Shown here: one piece after another, positions 1-7,112 of the stretch
Layout of the letters: each line of letters begins with the position of its first letter
How positions within the stretch are numbered: position 1 is the stretch's first letter
NCBI GenBank assembly: GCA_002685895.1
Contig: NYYK01000057.1
Location: 1-28,316, forward strand
DNA from: Methanobacteriota archaeon
GTDB taxonomy: Archaea > Thermoplasmatota > Poseidoniia > Poseidoniales > Thalassarchaeaceae
Length of the DNA: 28,316 nt
Direction of reading: 5' to 3'
Program-made: the position numbers and the translations under genes
Notes under the pieces: generated by a model
The model's database searches: none
Told to the model about the DNA's origin: nothing
What the model saw: the letters and a program-made list of their open reading frames with translations, nothing else

Positions 1-53
1 CCTCCGAAAGAAGGGATATGGTATTTGGACCAGTTGAGTAACCCACACGATTA

Positions 54-94
54 TTTGAATGAGAGGGTACCCCCTGATTCAAACACTATAAAGG
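54..94. repeat. Left copy of 16-bp repeat with flanking inverted repeat and TATA-like box
   Basis: GGGTACCCCCTGATTC at 65-80 recurs exactly at 27732-27747, on the other side of the gene cluster. Here it sits inside an inverted repeat (TTTGAAT 54-60, ATTCAAA 77-83) and contains the palindrome GGGTACCC. A TATA-like CTATAAAGG follows at 86-94, but no plus-strand gene that it could drive is visible. The rest of positions 1-180 shows no gene. Function is unknown; the element could be a promoter, a small-RNA signal or a chance repeat. Confidence 0.4.
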
Positions 95-180
95 AACACT
101 TTCATATTCACTTTCACATTGGCGCAGAACATTACGATTCCCCAAGTTGATTAGATTTTTTCTTTGCCTCCAGGCCGGAT

Positions 181-481
181 TCAGTTTTCGCGGCCGTAGG
201 CGGCCAAAGCCGCTTGAAACAATCTTTGCCGCGGTACATCATGTTCCAAGAAACAGGTAAATGGGGCTAATTCCTTTACTAGTTCAATACTAGAAATATA
301 AGCGCCATAAACGAACGCATCTACATTCTTAGATTCGGGGATTTCAAAGCCTAATTTTGCAAGTCCTTTTCGTGTGTCATCATCCCAGATTGTGTAGGTG
401 TGCCGCGAATAATTCCGGCACACGTTCAAAGAACGGTCTCAACCTTTCCCGATTTACATTCAGCAGGGCGAATGCCTGCAT
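181..481 (-). CDS. Small protein downstream of boxB, interrupted by a frameshift
   Basis: After the BoxB stop there is a good ribosome binding site (GAGGTGA) and an ATG at 481, ten bases downstream. That frame reads 33 codons and stops at 380-382. The adjacent frame then stays open to 181 (sequence such as DDDTRKGLAKLGFEIPESKN). Removing one base from the C-run at 384-386 (plus strand) would join both into a protein of about 99 residues. The product is soluble-looking and mixed alpha in character, with no membrane segment and no motif I recognise. Its place directly behind boxB, in a tightly spaced minus-strand run, suggests it serves the same pathway, but this is inference. The break may be a homopolymer sequencing error or a real loss. 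An alternative is a shorter product starting at TTG 429. Confidence 0.45.
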
Positions 482-491
482 CTCTTTCACC

Positions 492-1673
492 TCAGTCCTT
501 CCACTCGCGGTATTGAATCCACTCTTCTTTGAAGTATTCATTGAGTTGTGCCACATCTTCATCGTTAGGCAACTGGTCGTGTAGATATTGCTCCCAAGCC
601 GCGTCATCGCCCTCAAATGGTTCTCCGTGGACTGTGGTTCTAATGTCAACATACTTCCCAACACTGCGGTGGAACTTATCTGATGGAATGAATAATTCAG
701 GTTGTCCTTCATGGCGGCTTTTGTTTATTCTTCCCATCTCTTTTGCGAGTTCATCAAAGTAATGCATCCTGCTTTCTTCGTTTAGGTGCTCACGGTCTGC
801 AGGAATTTCTGCCTCACGTTCATCATATCTACCTTTGATTCCGTAAACATAAGCCCATTGTGCCGATGTTGATTCGTCAACCCCAAACAGGTCAAGTCCG
901 GTTGAAACCCACTTATTCATGTATTTTTGAAGAAGAGAAATCGGTATTACTCCCTGCTTTACAATTCGGCGCAGACCATTTGCGCCGGTTCCAAGATGGA
1001 ATGATTCTTCTTTTAGCATTGGACCCATGCTTGCAGCAAGTGGTTTGAAAGAAGAAGTACTCAACATATTGAGTTGATATTTTCCATCACGGTCAATGAA
1101 GTGAGTGAAGCAGAAGAAATCAAGCCAGTTGTCAATTGGTTCATTGAAAGAACCTAGTAGTCGAGGCCGATCTTCTTCACCACGAATTGGGTTTGCAGAA
1201 GAATTTCGCTCAAGCAATTTTTGTGCTTCACGAATACCATGTTCTCCAAAATAGTTGCAAAGGACATAAGCCATTTGCCAGCCATGCCGTTGTTCTTCGC
1301 ACATGATTCTGAGGGCTGACTTTCTATCGTACTCAGTTGGTGCGCTGTCAAGCAAATGCCATTGTTGTTCAACACTGCCAAACTCGGTATCGCCTTGAAC
1401 GCTGATCATACTGATGATAGCATCACATACGCTCTGTTGTGGAATTTGCATTCTACGCTCCCACTTTGGCATGCCTTCAAAATCTCCGAATTCAATTTCA
1501 TCTCCAGCACTGTCCCAGTCAAATTTGATATCAAATCTGTAGTCACCAAGCCAAGTAGGGTCAAAACCGATTCTAGTTTGCCATTCACCGAACTGCTCAA
1601 CCCAAGCCTGGAAATTTGGCTCGTACTTTTCAACAACTTCAGTACCGCTCATGTGTTTTTCGCCTCTGCTCAT
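492..1673 (-). CDS. boxB: BoxB-like di-iron benzoyl-CoA 2,3-epoxidase
   Basis: This 393-residue protein resembles BoxB, the oxygenase component that uses O2 to epoxidise benzoyl-CoA. The family's di-iron ligands can be placed: E97 (GDTE), E127 and H130 (EEQRH), D194 (FIDRDGK), E223 and H226 (EESFH). Other BoxB-like stretches are SVEQQWHL, LDFFCFTHFIDRDGKYQL and GLDLFGVDESTS. It is shorter than bacterial BoxB (about 475 residues), mainly at the N-terminus and in the C-terminal part. Start at 1673 has GAAGG directly before it; a second Met at 1652 has AGAGG at better spacing and may be the real start. It lies 46 bp behind the regulator gene on the same strand. No BoxA reductase or BoxC lyase is visible here, so its electron supply and the next step must come from elsewhere. 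A related CoA-thioester substrate cannot be excluded. Confidence 0.8.
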   Translation of the reverse strand: MSRGEKHMSGTEVVEKYEPNFQAWVEQFGEWQTRIGFDPTWLGDYRFDIKFDWDSAGDEIEFGDFEGMPKWERRMQIPQQSVCDAIISMISVQGDTEFGSVEQQWHLLDSAPTEYDRKSALRIMCEEQRHGWQMAYVLCNYFGEHGIREAQKLLERNSSANPIRGEEDRPRLLGSFNEPIDNWLDFFCFTHFIDRDGKYQLNMLSTSSFKPLAASMGPMLKEESFHLGTGANGLRRIVKQGVIPISLLQKYMNKWVSTGLDLFGVDESTSAQWAYVYGIKGRYDEREAEIPADREHLNEESRMHYFDELAKEMGRINKSRHEGQPELFIPSDKFHRSVGKYVDIRTTVHGEPFEGDDAAWEQYLHDQLPNDEDVAQLNEYFKEEWIQYREWKD

Positions 1674-1719
1674 CCTTCTTTTTAATTAATCCGAATAAGA
1701 TTTTGTCTTGAAATCGCTC

Positions 1720-2409
1720 TCAATCGCCCTCTTTGGGACTCTGATGCCGGATACTATCTGCAAATTGTTCAATAATTTGTTTTTCAATTAGGTGAGTCAT
1801 CTCACATAATGTAGATTTTGAGATGCCTAATTTATCAGCGAGTTTCGTCAAGGTAATTCTCCTAGGTGTGTCATAATACCCTTCTGCAACAGTGAGGTCA
1901 AAAACCTCACGTTGGCGAACTGTTAACAGCCTTTTATTCGTTGTTTGTCCAAATCCAAGAATTCGGTGAGTAATTTCTTGGTCTTTCAATTGTTGGACTA
2001 ATTTTTGTGCGTGTTCTTGGTCTACGATTAAATCCCACTCCACCCATCCATCACGTACTTCGAAAGGTGTTTTTGGAACTGCTTCTGCCTCCATTAGCGG
2101 TCGTAGGAATCCCCCTCCTCCTTTACCAATATGCAAAAGTGCTTCCACGGATGAATCAAATTCTTCCATGAAGGTGAATTCTTCAATTGAATCAATCGAG
2201 TTCAATGTACTCCTTATTGCGGGTGTATCAATTCCAATTATTTCGGCCATGACATTTCCTCTGCCTTTGGGTAATGGCATGTGTTCTACCACTCGTAAAA
2301 TTAAGTGGGGGTGAGAACGTGTGATGATAGCAGCCCAGTGGGTTTCTGGTAGCCTAATTTGAATCAATAAACGTTGGGCTGACACAGTTCCTTGGTATTT
2401 TTCCTTCAT
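1720..2409 (-). CDS. Bacterio-opsin activator-like HTH transcriptional regulator
   Basis: The 229-residue protein has an uncharacterised N-terminal domain (residues 1-160) and a C-terminal helix-turn-helix of the HTH_10 (Bat) type. The C-terminal part begins LTVRQREVFDLTVAEGYYDTP and continues through ITLTKLADKLGISKSTLCE, the usual spacing for this archaeal family. The N-terminal domain probably senses a ligand or redox state, but no Cys or heme motif is evident, so the signal is unknown. The start at 2409 is supported by AGGAGAGG 7 bases upstream. It lies 21 bp behind the CxCH protein gene and 46 bp ahead of boxB, so the three are probably cotranscribed. The strongest copy of the palindromic operator stands at the head of this unit, making it a candidate for the regulator of the whole region (inference). 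Confidence 0.8.
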   Translation of the reverse strand: MKEKYQGTVSAQRLLIQIRLPETHWAAIITRSHPHLILRVVEHMPLPKGRGNVMAEIIGIDTPAIRSTLNSIDSIEEFTFMEEFDSSVEALLHIGKGGGGFLRPLMEAEAVPKTPFEVRDGWVEWDLIVDQEHAQKLVQQLKDQEITHRILGFGQTTNKRLLTVRQREVFDLTVAEGYYDTPRRITLTKLADKLGISKSTLCEMTHLIEKQIIEQFADSIRHQSPKEGD

Positions 2410-2430
2410 TAATAACCTCTCCTATTTTGT

Positions 2431-3066
2431 TTAAAGTGAATCTGATCTTCTTGAAATGACAACAATGAGTATCAATACGATGAAGGCTGACAGAATGTAG
2501 GGTAAAGAATTGTGTGGTTCACCAGTATCAGTTCTAAATCCAACATTACTCTGTTCACCATCTGGTCCAGAAATAGTTAGCGAGTTTGAATTCCATAAGT
2601 CTTCAGAATTAGGGCTGCCATCTCCATCTACTGAATTCCCGTGGAATGAGAATGTGACGGCGCCTGATTGTGGTGCGACCCACTGGAAGGTCCAATTCCT
2701 TTGATCGTTGCCAGATGAAGTATGAGTCAGTTGACCATCTTCAATTTGAGTACTGCCATCTATTGATGTCAATTCTCCTGCGGATGCTTTCAGATTGAAA
2801 CCACCTTGGTTTTGGCCATCTGAATCCGGTCCTCCAGAAATAGTAAGAGATAAATTGTAGATTTCTCCGGGTTCAAAATCGCCTTCAGGTAATCCTGTTA
2901 GTGATACGCTAATATCTTGGTTCGTACCACCACCACCGTGACAAACACATCCATTGTCGACAATTTGGCCACTAATTCCATCTGATTCAGCAATTACCGC
3001 TGAACCTGCAAAGAGCGAGATGGTCAGAATAATCAAGGTCGCAAATTTCGTCCCATTATGGTGAAT
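2431..3066 (-). CDS. Secreted, C-terminally anchored CxCH surface protein (Reeler/choice-of-anchor V-like)
   Basis: The protein has an N-terminal hydrophobic signal (LIILTISLFAGSAVIAES), then NGCVCHGGGG, a beta-rich domain with GGPDSDGQNQGGF and HTSSGNDQRNWTFQW, and a C-terminal membrane segment ending in RRSDSL. This layout matches Reeler-like/choice-of-anchor V domain proteins. The Cys motif is C-x-C-H, not the canonical c-heme CxxCH, so heme attachment is unproven. The first conventional start is TTG at 3036 without a ribosome binding site. Reading on upstream in frame, an ATT at 3066 sits 7 bases behind a perfect AGGAGG (3074-3079) and gives a better signal peptide containing a Lys; I choose that. 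A paralogue precedes narG at 14462. A role as surface electron-transfer or adhesion protein is a guess. Confidence 0.65.
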   Translation of the reverse strand: MHHNGTKFATLIILTISLFAGSAVIAESDGISGQIVDNGCVCHGGGGTNQDISVSLTGLPEGDFEPGEIYNLSLTISGGPDSDGQNQGGFNLKASAGELTSIDGSTQIEDGQLTHTSSGNDQRNWTFQWVAPQSGAVTFSFHGNSVDGDGSPNSEDLWNSNSLTISGPDGEQSNVGFRTDTGEPHNSLPYILSAFIVLILIVVISRRSDSL

Positions 3067-3115
3067 GTGTAAACCTCCTGATTATCACGAGTGTGGCTTT
3101 ACCCGCATCATTAAT

Positions 3116-3131
3116 CCCGAACATGTTCGGG
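3116..3131. promoter_or_regulatory. Operator palindrome, best copy
   Basis: CCCGAACATGTTCGGG is a perfect 16-bp palindrome, 50 bp ahead of the ATT start of the CxCH protein/regulator/boxB unit on the minus strand. Six further, less perfect copies head the other units in the window. It is probably a site for a dimeric regulator, perhaps the HTH protein encoded just downstream. Confidence 0.75.
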
Positions 3132-3143
3132 TGTATTTGGTGT

Positions 3144-3602
3144 TTAGATGTGTGAGATGTTATGTTCCATGACTTTCGACAATATGCAACAATCTTCTAC
3201 AACCATCCAACCAAAATCATGTGCGTCCGAACGAACCTTATCTGATATATTAATTCCTGGCTCTATCCAAAGGGTTCGAATATCTGCACAGTGCTCAGTT
3301 CGCCAAGATAGATCAGAAATCACATCAAATATCCATTCAGGTTCAACATGCATGACTACGATTTGCACTTCATCCTCTACATCTGAAACTGTTTTTGAAA
3401 CCTTTTTTCCGTTCAGGGTGATATTATTCTCAGCTAGGTCGGGGTTTATTGGATAAACCTCAAAACCTCTACTTATTAATCCCTTCATGTCACCTAGTGC
3501 TGGTGAATTTTGGTTGAAATCATGTGAAATAATTGCAATATTTGTGAATCCCAACGATTGTTGAATCGCCTCATCATTATCGAACTTCCTGAACGAGTGC
3601 AT
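3144..3602 (-). CDS. CoA-binding domain protein (YccU/COG1832 type)
   Basis: A 152-residue Rossmann-like protein of the CoA_binding_2 family. Recognisable parts are NIAIISHDFNQNSPALGDMKGL near residue 21, where a nucleotide- or CoA-binding loop is expected, VYPINPDLAENNITLNGKKV, the segment RTLWIEPGINISDKV, and VVEDCCILSKVMEH at the end. Family members bind CoA, but most have no known activity. It stands alone at the head of the minus-strand genes, with its own operator copy 38 bp upstream, and is divergent from the benzoyl-CoA reductase operon. A role in handling or sensing aromatic CoA thioesters is plausible from context only. The start ATG at 3602 fits the family's usual length. Confidence 0.75.
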   Translation of the reverse strand: MHSFRKFDNDEAIQQSLGFTNIAIISHDFNQNSPALGDMKGLISRGFEVYPINPDLAENNITLNGKKVSKTVSDVEDEVQIVVMHVEPEWIFDVISDLSWRTEHCADIRTLWIEPGINISDKVRSDAHDFGWMVVEDCCILSKVMEHNISHI

Positions 3603-3639
3603 AATTAAATCGAAAAGCCCCTTCCATCATGCACACTTT

Positions 3640-3655
3640 CCCGAACATATTCTGT
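3640..3655. promoter_or_regulatory. Operator copy ahead of CoA-binding protein gene
   Basis: CCCGAACATATTCTGT matches the best palindrome at 13 of 16 positions. Its near edge is 38 bp from the start codon at 3602 on the minus strand, the same distance as the copy ahead of the PhoU-like gene. Confidence 0.65.
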
Positions 3656-3740
3656 TTTTCCCTCAGGAATGCATTTTTGTCTCAACAAATTCAGATAGAC
3701 AACCAATAATTAATAACGAATCATATTCAAACTGTAATTC

Positions 3741-3760
3741 TATAAGAAAACATGTTCGGG
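3741..3760 (+). promoter_or_regulatory. Promoter and operator of the bcr operon
   Basis: A TATA-like TATAAGAAAA (3741-3750) runs directly into ACATGTTCGGG, whose right half-site (3751-3760) is identical to the best palindrome; the left half is degenerate. The site ends 36 bp before the bcrC start. The overlap of TATA box and operator would suit repression, though activation cannot be excluded. Confidence 0.65.
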
Positions 3761-3795
3761 AATAAAACAACCTTAAAATCGGATATTAGCCAACT

Positions 3796-5004
3796 ATGGG
3801 AGAATTACGCCTTCACGAAGTTGAAGAGAAATTGGCACAGAATACCGATACCCTTCATGGATGGAGAGATGCTCCCCTCAAAGAAGTTTTTTGGTTAGCC
3901 CGCGAAACTTTGGAACTAGAAGAATTGCCGACAGTCCAGGCTTGGCGAGATAGAGGGGGTAAGGTGCTTGGCCACTTCCAAGTTTACTTCCCAGAAGAGT
4001 TAGCACATGCTGCAGGAATGCTACCTCTAAAAATGTGTGGAGCTCCAGTTGAGCCACGTCTTTCCGACAGTCGTTTTGGGTCTTACTTGTGTTCCATAAT
4101 GAAGACAAATTTGGAACAGGCTTTGAGTGGGCGGGCCGAATTAGATATGTTTGTCACCCATCCAATTTGTGATGCTGCCCGAAATCTTGGAGCGATTTGG
4201 GGGCGGAATTTTGATTATCCATGTCAAATTCTTTATCTGCCACAAAACCCAAATTCAAGTTATTCAAAACAATATCTCACAGAGGAATATCAACGAATAA
4301 GCAAAATAATTGAAGATGTTAGTGGCAATAAAATCACCGAACAAGCGATAGCCAATTCAATAAAAGTATTCAATGAAAACCGAAGACTATTACGTCAACT
4401 TTATGCAATCAAAAAAGAGACACCATGGAAGATTTCTGCCGATGAAGCCTATACCCTTGTTCGGCTTGCTGGAATGATGCCACGCGAAGAACATAATGAA
4501 ATGATGACTCAAGTGCTTAGTCAAATTGAAAATATAGAAAGACGCAAACAGGATCGAATCAGAGTAGTATTTGAGGGTGGATTTTGTGAACAACCTCCGC
4601 TTGATTTGATACGTACAATCGGCCAATCTTGTTACATTGTTGATGATGATTTTCTAATAGGTTTACGCTGGTTCCTAGATGATGTTGAAGTTGGAGAAAA
4701 TGGCATGGAGGCGTTGGCGGAATCCTACCTCAACAATTCTTCTTACAGCCCAGTTCAACATGACAACAACAAACCAAAAGAAAAGATGCTATTGGAAAGA
4801 TATAACTCCGCCGATGCAGATGCAGTAATCATTACTGCCGCTAAAATGTGTGAACCTGGATTAGAGGAACAGGTAACATATATTCAAGCACTTGAAGAAG
4901 AAGAAATACCTTTCTTCATTAGTGAATTCGAGGAAAATATGACAACATTTTCTCATCTAGAAATTCAACTTGAAACTTTTGTGGAGAATATCCTGTTTGA
5001 TTGA
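3796..5004 (+). CDS. bcrC: Benzoyl-CoA reductase, subunit C-like
   Basis: This 402-residue protein belongs to the HgdB/BcrB/BcrC family that forms the substrate- and cluster-binding half of class I benzoyl-CoA reductase. Supporting stretches are GHFQVYFPEELAHAAGMLPL, with Cys at 81 (KMCGAP), 99 (SYLCS) and 125 (HPICDAARN), candidates for iron-sulfur ligands, and AKMCEPG near the C-terminus. Length is close to BcrC of Thauera. It is first in an operon with bcrB 9 bp downstream, followed by overlapping bcrA and bcrD, the order known from bcrCBAD clusters. The complex couples ATP hydrolysis to two-electron reduction of benzoyl-CoA to cyclohexa-1,5-diene-1-carbonyl-CoA, with ferredoxin as donor; no ferredoxin gene is visible here. 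A 2-hydroxyacyl-CoA dehydratase is the alternative, made unlikely by the downstream dch, had and oah. Confidence 0.88.
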   Translation: MGELRLHEVEEKLAQNTDTLHGWRDAPLKEVFWLARETLELEELPTVQAWRDRGGKVLGHFQVYFPEELAHAAGMLPLKMCGAPVEPRLSDSRFGSYLCSIMKTNLEQALSGRAELDMFVTHPICDAARNLGAIWGRNFDYPCQILYLPQNPNSSYSKQYLTEEYQRISKIIEDVSGNKITEQAIANSIKVFNENRRLLRQLYAIKKETPWKISADEAYTLVRLAGMMPREEHNEMMTQVLSQIENIERRKQDRIRVVFEGGFCEQPPLDLIRTIGQSCYIVDDDFLIGLRWFLDDVEVGENGMEALAESYLNNSSYSPVQHDNNKPKEKMLLERYNSADADAVIITAAKMCEPGLEEQVTYIQALEEEEIPFFISEFEENMTTFSHLEIQLETFVENILFD

Positions 5005-5013
5005 GGTGATAAA

Positions 5014-6312
5014 ATGGAATCAAAAAAAGACCATGAAATGTGGAGAAGAGGAAATCGCGAAGGGTCTGAGTTGTTCAAAAAATGGTTTGAAAATCTAGAT
5101 GCCGCAGCAGAGGCTGGCGAGGTTGGAGCCTATGTTTTCGTTATGGGTAGTTTAACTGAAATTTTAAACACATTTGACCTTCCAATCATATTCCCTGAAA
5201 TAACCTCCCTTAATACTGCAATTCGACATGAAGCAGCAGATTTGCTGAACGAAGCAGAAGATCATGGGTACTCACCTGATATTTGTGGTTATGTAAAATC
5301 AGATTATGCAGTTCAAAATAGAGATGGGCAACACCCAATGGGGAAATTACCGAAACCAGGTTTGGCGCTCCTGACAAACGCTTGTAATACCTACTTGAAA
5401 TGGGGTGAAATATGGGAGAGAATGTTCGAAACCCCTCTTTTCACGATTGATGTTCCCGGTACCCGTGAGAAAGGCACACAAACTTGGCCAGGTGATGAAC
5501 AGTTTGAGCGTGAAAAAAGATACGTTAGGGCACAAATTGATGAATTGATTGAAACTTGTGAAAAGATTACTGGGCAGAAATTTGACATCAATAAATTACG
5601 AGAAACGCTGGAATATTCTAATCGGATGTCGGCGGCTTGGAAACAGATTTTGGAGTTTAACAAAGCGTCTCCTTCTGTATTTAATGCTTTAACTGACGGA
5701 ACTGCCTATCTCGGTGTTAACAATATCATGCGGGGGACTAAGGAAGGTGCGGAGTACTTCGAGAGACTTCTTGAAGAAAAGAAATGGATGCATGATAATG
5801 GAATTGGAATCGTTGAAGAAGAGAAGCACCGATTAGCATTTATTGGCGTTCCTTGTTATCCAATATTTAGAGAATTCAATAATTTATTCAGTGATTGGGG
5901 TGGAGTATTTGTTACTTCTACATACCTTTGGTTTGCGTCTGGTGGAAACAATCTTGGTTTTCAATATGATCTTGAAAATCCTCTTGACTCACTTGCGGAA
6001 GTGACATTGATACATGTCAGGGATGCAATGGATTCAATGTTCCATCCCGAACAAATAATTTATGATAATATGGAAGAGTACGGACTTGAAGGAGTGGTCT
6101 ACCATCCAATAAAGAGTTGTAGAACTTCGTCTACTGGTTTGGCTGATAATAGGCGAGCCTTGATGGAGGCAACTGAACTTCCGAGCCTCTTTATTGAGTC
6201 AGATATGATGGATAAAAGAGTGATATCTATCGCTCCCATGAAGAATCGCATTGATGCCTTTTTTGAGGGAATTGAGATGCGAAAGGCTGCAAAACTTCAG
6301 GAGGCTAATTGA
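5014..6312 (+). CDS. bcrB: Benzoyl-CoA reductase, subunit B-like
   Basis: A 432-residue partner of the preceding subunit in the same family. Features include YVFVMGSLTEILNTFDLPIIFPE, Cys in SPDICGYVKSDY and TNACNTYLKWG, and KSCRTSSTGLADNRR near the C-terminus, which are typical of BcrB-like proteins and supply candidate cluster ligands. It would form the substrate-binding heterodimer with BcrC and receive electrons from the ATPase module. GAGGTGA lies upstream of the ATG at 5014. The stop overlaps the bcrA start (TGATG), indicating translational coupling. Length fits the BcrB family. Confidence 0.88.
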   Translation: MESKKDHEMWRRGNREGSELFKKWFENLDAAAEAGEVGAYVFVMGSLTEILNTFDLPIIFPEITSLNTAIRHEAADLLNEAEDHGYSPDICGYVKSDYAVQNRDGQHPMGKLPKPGLALLTNACNTYLKWGEIWERMFETPLFTIDVPGTREKGTQTWPGDEQFEREKRYVRAQIDELIETCEKITGQKFDINKLRETLEYSNRMSAAWKQILEFNKASPSVFNALTDGTAYLGVNNIMRGTKEGAEYFERLLEEKKWMHDNGIGIVEEEKHRLAFIGVPCYPIFREFNNLFSDWGGVFVTSTYLWFASGGNNLGFQYDLENPLDSLAEVTLIHVRDAMDSMFHPEQIIYDNMEEYGLEGVVYHPIKSCRTSSTGLADNRRALMEATELPSLFIESDMMDKRVISIAPMKNRIDAFFEGIEMRKAAKLQEAN

Positions 6313-7112
6313 TGATTTTCACAGCCGGAGTTGATGTTGGGTCTACTCAAACAAAAGCAGTAATTATTGATGAAAATTTGAAAATTGTTGGGCGTTCATT
6401 AAATGATACAGGGGCTAATGTTCTCGTAGCTGCTGAAACCGCCTTCGTTTCTGCATTGGAGGATTCCGAATTAGAAAAGGAGCAAATCAAATATGTTATC
6501 GGCACAGGTTATGGACGCTACAAAGTCACTTTTGGGGACGACCAAGTCACAGAAATTTCTTGTCATGGTAGGGGAGCAGTCCATATGTTTCCAAATACTA
6601 AAACAGTGATTGACATGGGTGGCCAGGATACAAAAGCAATCGCGGTCACAGACAAAGGGGAAATTCGAGACTTTTGTATGAATGACAAATGTGCGGCTGG
6701 AACCGGCCGATTCCTTGGGGCGGCGTCAGCCGCCTTAGACATCCCTTTGGCTGAACTCGGGCCTACGGCATTGAAATCCACAAGGCCAGTTCGCATTTCT
6801 ACAACTTGCACGGTTTTTGCTGAGACTGAAATTCTCTCTTGGTTAGGGAAAGGGAAAAAAATAGAAGATATTTTGATGGGGGTCCACCAGTCAATTTCTG
6901 CCCGTTCAATTGGCCTCTTACGCCGAGTTGGAATTGAAGAAGAGGTGACATTCACAGGCGGGGTGGCAAGAAATCTGGGAATGGTTCACGTGCTGAATGA
7001 AAACATGGGCATTGAGATGAATGTTAGTGAAGAATCTCATTACATGGGCGCTTTAGGTGGTGCACTTTTTGCCATGGATAGAGCTAGGATTAGTTCGGGG
7101 GTGGTAATGTGA
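6312..7112 (+). CDS. bcrA: Benzoyl-CoA reductase ATPase subunit A-like
   Basis: A 266-residue ASKHA-fold ATPase of the BcrAD/BadFG/HgdC activase family. Visible are the phosphate loop GVDVGSTQTKAV, GTGYGRYKV, DMGGQDTKAI, and two Cys in NDKCAAGTGRF (127) and STTCTVFAETE (166), the positions that hold a [4Fe-4S] cluster between two such subunits; TGGVARNLG is near the end. ATP hydrolysis here drives low-potential electron transfer to the BcrBC half. The ATG at 6312 overlaps the bcrB stop and has AGGAGG 7 bases upstream; a TTG at 6309 is less likely. It is much shorter than Thauera BcrA (about 436 residues) and matches its partner in size. Confidence 0.87.
   Translation: MIFTAGVDVGSTQTKAVIIDENLKIVGRSLNDTGANVLVAAETAFVSALEDSELEKEQIKYVIGTGYGRYKVTFGDDQVTEISCHGRGAVHMFPNTKTVIDMGGQDTKAIAVTDKGEIRDFCMNDKCAAGTGRFLGAASAALDIPLAELGPTALKSTRPVRISTTCTVFAETEILSWLGKGKKIEDILMGVHQSISARSIGLLRRVGIEEEVTFTGGVARNLGMVHVLNENMGIEMNVSEESHYMGALGGALFAMDRARISSGVVM

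Noticed and set aside
357..584. Plus-strand gene driven by the TATA-like box near 90
   Set aside because: The frame lies opposite the boxB end and the small ORF, starts far from the box and lacks a ribosome binding site.
2900..3000. c-type cytochrome
   Set aside because: The motif is C-x-C-H, with one residue too few for covalent heme by the usual machinery; kept as a surface protein of unknown role.
3603..3795. FNR/CRP-type site controlling anaerobic genes
   Set aside because: No TTGAT-n4-ATCAA-like sequence is present; the palindrome found has a different core.
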